A DNA stretch of 8,242 nt. Source: DASTRU01 sp035761045 (lineage in GTDB: Bacteria > Pseudomonadota > Gammaproteobacteria > Burkholderiales > Burkholderiaceae_E). This document shows positions 5,640 through 8,242 of this stretch, piece after piece. The translations under genes were made by a program, and so were the position numbers. The stretch lies in the NCBI GenBank assembly GCA_035761045.1, contig DASTRU010000100.1, positions 1-8,242 on the forward strand, read 5' to 3'. Every line of letters starts with the position of its first letter. Positions within the stretch are counted from its first letter, which is position 1. Under the pieces are notes generated by a model that worked only from the letters and a program-made list of their open reading frames with translations, ran no database searches and was not told where the DNA came from.

Positions 5640-6892
5640 GAATGCGCGGATGTCGAATGCATCGCGGCGCAACTCGCCGCCGCGCCCAAGCCCGCCGCGC
5701 GCCCCGTGGCCCAGGCCCATAGGAAGTTATAGCCGCCAATCGGCCCGAATGCATCGAGCACTTCGCCGCACAGGAACAAGCGTGGATGACGACGACTTTC
5801 CATCGTGCGCGGATCGATCTCGCTTAAATCGACGCCACCACCGGTGACTTCGGCTTTTTTATAGCCTTCGTCGCTCGTCCACGGCAGCGGGCAACGCACG
5901 AGAACATCGATCAAGCGCAAACGTTCGTCACGCCGTAATTCGGCCAGCGTGCGCGAGGCATCGACACGCGCGAGATCGAGCAACACGAGCGCGAGCCGCT
6001 CGGGTAATTCGACGCGCAACACCGCAAGCACCGGCCGCGTGCCTTGGCCTTGCGGACTGAGTCGCGCGGTCCAATCGGACTCGTTCAACGTCGTCCAGCA
6101 CGCGTGCAAGCGCGCCTCGGTTGGCCCTTCGGCGCGCGCGCGCACCACCACGTGCGACACATCGAGCGCGGCCGGGCCGCTATAGCCGTGATGCGTGAAT
6201 AAGAATCCGCCCGTCGCGCGCGCCTCGCGTCGCGGCGCCTTCGCCTGCAGCGTGATGGGAAACGATACACCGGCCAAAGTACTAAAGGGCGAGCCCGACG
6301 CTAAAACCGGCGTAAGCGCGGCATACGTGGGTCGCATCGTATGGCCCAACATATTGAGCATGCGTAAGCCCATGCCGTCGCTGCCCGTATTCGGCACCGA
6401 CAAGCCGCCGGTGGCGACGATGACCGCATCGACATCGAGCGGCGGCGCGTCGTTCAACTCGATACGCCATCCGCGCGCCGTGGGCGCGAGGCCGGTGACC
6501 AATGTGTCGGTCAACAGTTCGGCGCCGGCATCGCGCGCGGTATTGAGCAGGGCATCGCGCACGTCGCGCGCGCGTTGCGAGGCGGGAAACAGTTTGGCCG
6601 ACTCGGGCTCTTCCACCAGCGGTAAGTGCAGCTCGTGCTCGAAGAACGCGATTTGTTCGCGCAAGGGCCACGACCGCACGATGCGCTTGAGCGTATTCGG
6701 CGACGAGTCGGTGACGAAACGCGACTCATCCAAGCGCGAGGGCAAGACATTGCAACGACCGCCGCCGCTAATCAAAATTTTCTTGCAGCCTTCGCGCGTG
6801 CGTTCGAGCACCAGCGTACGCACACCCGAACGCGCGGCGAAGATCGCCGCCATCGTGCCCGCCGCGCCCGCGCCGATGATCGCGATCGACAT
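5636..6892 (-). CDS. HI0933-family NAD(P)/FAD-dependent oxidoreductase (flavoprotein)
   Basis: This 418-residue flavoprotein is full length for the HI0933/BaiN-like family. The dinucleotide-binding motif GAGAAG is at 7-12, with LVLERT ending the second strand. Next are the family's SGGGRCNV at 42-49, ATGGLSVPNTGSDGMG at 160-175, and FLFTHHGYSGPAAL at 230-243. The closing block GEVLDAFGPIGGYNFLWAWATG (376-397) brings back the FAD-contacting residues. The family is widespread and mostly uncharacterised. A few members of the wider group act on bile acids or other enone-type substrates, but nothing here allows that assignment. It is probably a cytoplasmic flavoenzyme, as there is no signal peptide. 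The start at 6892 puts GAGAAG six residues from the N-terminus and lies three bases after the prfC stop, with only a weak upstream GGTTGAG. Its stop overlaps the next start. Confidence 0.9.
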   Translation of the reverse strand: MSIAIIGAGAAGTMAAIFAARSGVRTLVLERTREGCKKILISGGGRCNVLPSRLDESRFVTDSSPNTLKRIVRSWPLREQIAFFEHELHLPLVEEPESAKLFPASQRARDVRDALLNTARDAGAELLTDTLVTGLAPTARGWRIELNDAPPLDVDAVIVATGGLSVPNTGSDGMGLRMLNMLGHTMRPTYAALTPVLASGSPFSTLAGVSFPITLQAKAPRREARATGGFLFTHHGYSGPAALDVSHVVVRARAEGPTEARLHACWTTLNESDWTARLSPQGQGTRPVLAVLRVELPERLALVLLDLARVDASRTLAELRRDERLRLIDVLVRCPLPWTSDEGYKKAEVTGGGVDLSEIDPRTMESRRHPRLFLCGEVLDAFGPIGGYNFLWAWATGRAAGLGAAASCAAMHSTSAHS

Positions 6893-6895
6893 CGA

Positions 6896-8242
6896 TTAAC
6901 TCAACCGTTGTTGAAACACGAGCCCCGCATGCTCGCGCAACGCATGAAAGCGAATGTCCTTCCATTGCTCCTGCGCCACGCGCAATTCGGCGCTCATGCT
7001 CGCGAGGAACGTCGGTGCTTCCACCACGTCGTAGGCGATACGAAACGCATTAGCCTCAATGAAGCGCTTGAGTTCGCGCGGGTCGTCGCACGTGATCCAA
7101 CGCGCGATCGTGTAGCGCGCGGGCATGTAGCGCGCCTTCACGCCGTATTCGGCTTCGAGCCGATGCGCGACGACTTCGAATTGCAATTGCCCGATCGCGC
7201 CCAGCAACAACGCGCCGCCCGCGTGCGGCCTAAAGACTTGAATCGCGCCTTCCTCGCCAAGTTGGGCCAAGCCGGTGCGCAATTGCTTGCCGCGCAAGGG
7301 GTCGGCGACCTCGACCGCCTGAAACAACTCGGGCGCGAAAAACGGCAGCCCGGTGAATTGCAACGACTCGCCCTCGGTCAAGGTGTCGCCCAACTGCAAT
7401 ACGCCGTGATTGGGAATGCCGATGATGTCGCCCGCGTATGCGTCTTCGAGCAATTCGCGGCGTTGACTTAGGAAGGAGACCACGTTGTTGGTGCGCAAAT
7501 CCTTACCCGTGCGCCCAACCTTTAAACGCATGCCGCGCTCGAACCGGCCCGCGCATACGCGCACGAAGGCCACGCGGTCGCGATGCGCGGGGTCCATGTT
7601 CGCTTGGATCTTGAACACCACGCCCGCGAACTTCGGTTCAATCGGCTCCACCGGCCGCTGCAAGGCCACGCGCGAACCCGGCGGCGGCGCTAAATCCACC
7701 AACGCATCGAGCGCTTCGTTCACGCCAAAGTTATTAATCGCCGAGCCAAAGAACACGGGGGTTTGTTGGCCGGCGAGAAACGCCTCGCGGTCGAACTCGG
7801 GCGACGCGCCTTGCACGAGTTCGATCTCGCCTTGCGCGCGCACGAACTCATCGCCAAAACGTTTTAGACATTCGGGATTGTTGATGCCGTCGATGATTTC
7901 ATCGTCGTCGCTTTTCTTATCCTCGCCCGGCGCGAAAACGCGCATGCGATCGCGCCGAATATCGAACACGCCCCCAAAATGCCGCCCCATGCCCACAGGC
8001 CAGGTAAACGGTACCGCCGGCATGCCCAGCGTGCGTTCGATTTCCTCCAGCAAATCGAGCGGCTCGCGCACGTCGCGGTCCATCTTGTTGATGAAGGTAA
8101 TGATGGGCGTGTTTCGCGCGCGGCAGACCTCAAGCAAGCGCAGCGTTTGCGCTTCGACGCCGTTGGCCGCGTCGATCACCATCAGCGCGGCGTCCACCGC
8201 GGTCAGCACGCGGTAGGTGTCTTCGGAGAAGTCCTTGTGGCC
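6896..8242 (-). CDS. prfC: Peptide chain release factor 3 (partial, N-terminus beyond the window)
   Basis: The frame is open to the window edge, giving 448 residues of a protein usually near 530, so about 80 N-terminal residues with the P-loop are outside. The visible part begins GHKDFSEDTYRVLTAVDAAL, the end of the G3 motif (DTPGH), and carries G4 as NKMD at visible residues 52-55. Further RF3 hallmarks are ELVQGASPEFD, TPVFFGSAINNFGV, VFKIQANMDPAHRDRVAF (domain II) and FFAPELFQAVEVADPLRGKQLRTGL. Others are LGAIGQLQFEVVAHRLEAEYGV and the C-terminal FHALREH. RF3 is the GTPase that removes RF1/RF2 from the ribosome after peptide release; it acts in the cytoplasm. An internal GTG at 8209 could be mistaken for a start but lies inside the GTPase domain. 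The short QQRLS end leads after three bases into the flavoprotein gene. Confidence 0.96.
   Translation of the reverse strand, partial: GHKDFSEDTYRVLTAVDAALMVIDAANGVEAQTLRLLEVCRARNTPIITFINKMDRDVREPLDLLEEIERTLGMPAVPFTWPVGMGRHFGGVFDIRRDRMRVFAPGEDKKSDDDEIIDGINNPECLKRFGDEFVRAQGEIELVQGASPEFDREAFLAGQQTPVFFGSAINNFGVNEALDALVDLAPPPGSRVALQRPVEPIEPKFAGVVFKIQANMDPAHRDRVAFVRVCAGRFERGMRLKVGRTGKDLRTNNVVSFLSQRRELLEDAYAGDIIGIPNHGVLQLGDTLTEGESLQFTGLPFFAPELFQAVEVADPLRGKQLRTGLAQLGEEGAIQVFRPHAGGALLLGAIGQLQFEVVAHRLEAEYGVKARYMPARYTIARWITCDDPRELKRFIEANAFRIAYDVVEAPTFLASMSAELRVAQEQWKDIRFHALREHAGLVFQQRLS

Noticed and set aside
6626..8216. Long open frames on the plus strand opposite prfC and the flavoprotein (6626-7471 and 7485-8216)
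   Set aside because: They are antisense to well-supported genes, are Arg/Ser/Ala-rich without recognisable motifs, and are expected in G+C-rich coding DNA.
8209..8242. GTG at 8209 as the start of prfC
   Set aside because: The frame continues upstream as GHKDFSEDTYR, the conserved G3 region of RF3, so the true start is beyond the window.

Overview
The window is G+C-rich (roughly 60% by eye) bacterial chromosome, densely packed, with very short gaps and several ATGA or TAATG start/stop overlaps. Two predicted lipoproteins, a Tat-dependent dehydrogenase with a c-type cytochrome, and the family make-up point to a Gram-negative proteobacterium. A beta- or gammaproteobacterium is my inference, because there is no rRNA or other marker to place it more finely.

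Plus strand, 1-1206: the last 43 codons of a CsgG-type outer-membrane lipoprotein, then a DUF4810 lipoprotein (132-488), then a DUF799/GNA1162-type lipoprotein (520-1206). This is a recurring three-gene cell-envelope cassette of unknown function. It converges with the minus-strand genes across only 13 bases (1207-1219).

Minus strand, read from 8242 down to 1220. First comes prfC (release factor 3), cut by the window end. It is followed after 3 bases by an HI0933-type flavoprotein, which overlaps by ATGA a 126-aa protein that looks like a winged-helix domain. Ten-base gaps then lead to two small three-helix membrane proteins of the DUF5985 type. A 74-base spacer (4634-4707) carries a 10-bp perfect inverted repeat covering the ribosome-binding site, and a 9-codon leader ORF. 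After it comes a three-gene dehydrogenase unit: Tat-exported small subunit, FAD-dependent GMC large subunit with a four-cysteine cluster, and diheme cytochrome c.

The dehydrogenase genes are translationally linked (1-base gap, then ATGA overlap). They most likely form a periplasmic complex that oxidises a polyol, sugar or sugar acid and passes electrons through the cytochrome to the respiratory chain. The substrate cannot be read from the sequence. The best candidates for undescribed biology are the winged-helix-like/DUF5985/DUF5985 cassette, the lipoprotein triad, and the hairpin-plus-leader arrangement before the dehydrogenase. A six-base word, CTAAGT/ACTTAG, is also over-represented in several reading frames. 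I saw no tRNA, rRNA, CRISPR array, insertion sequence or phage gene.
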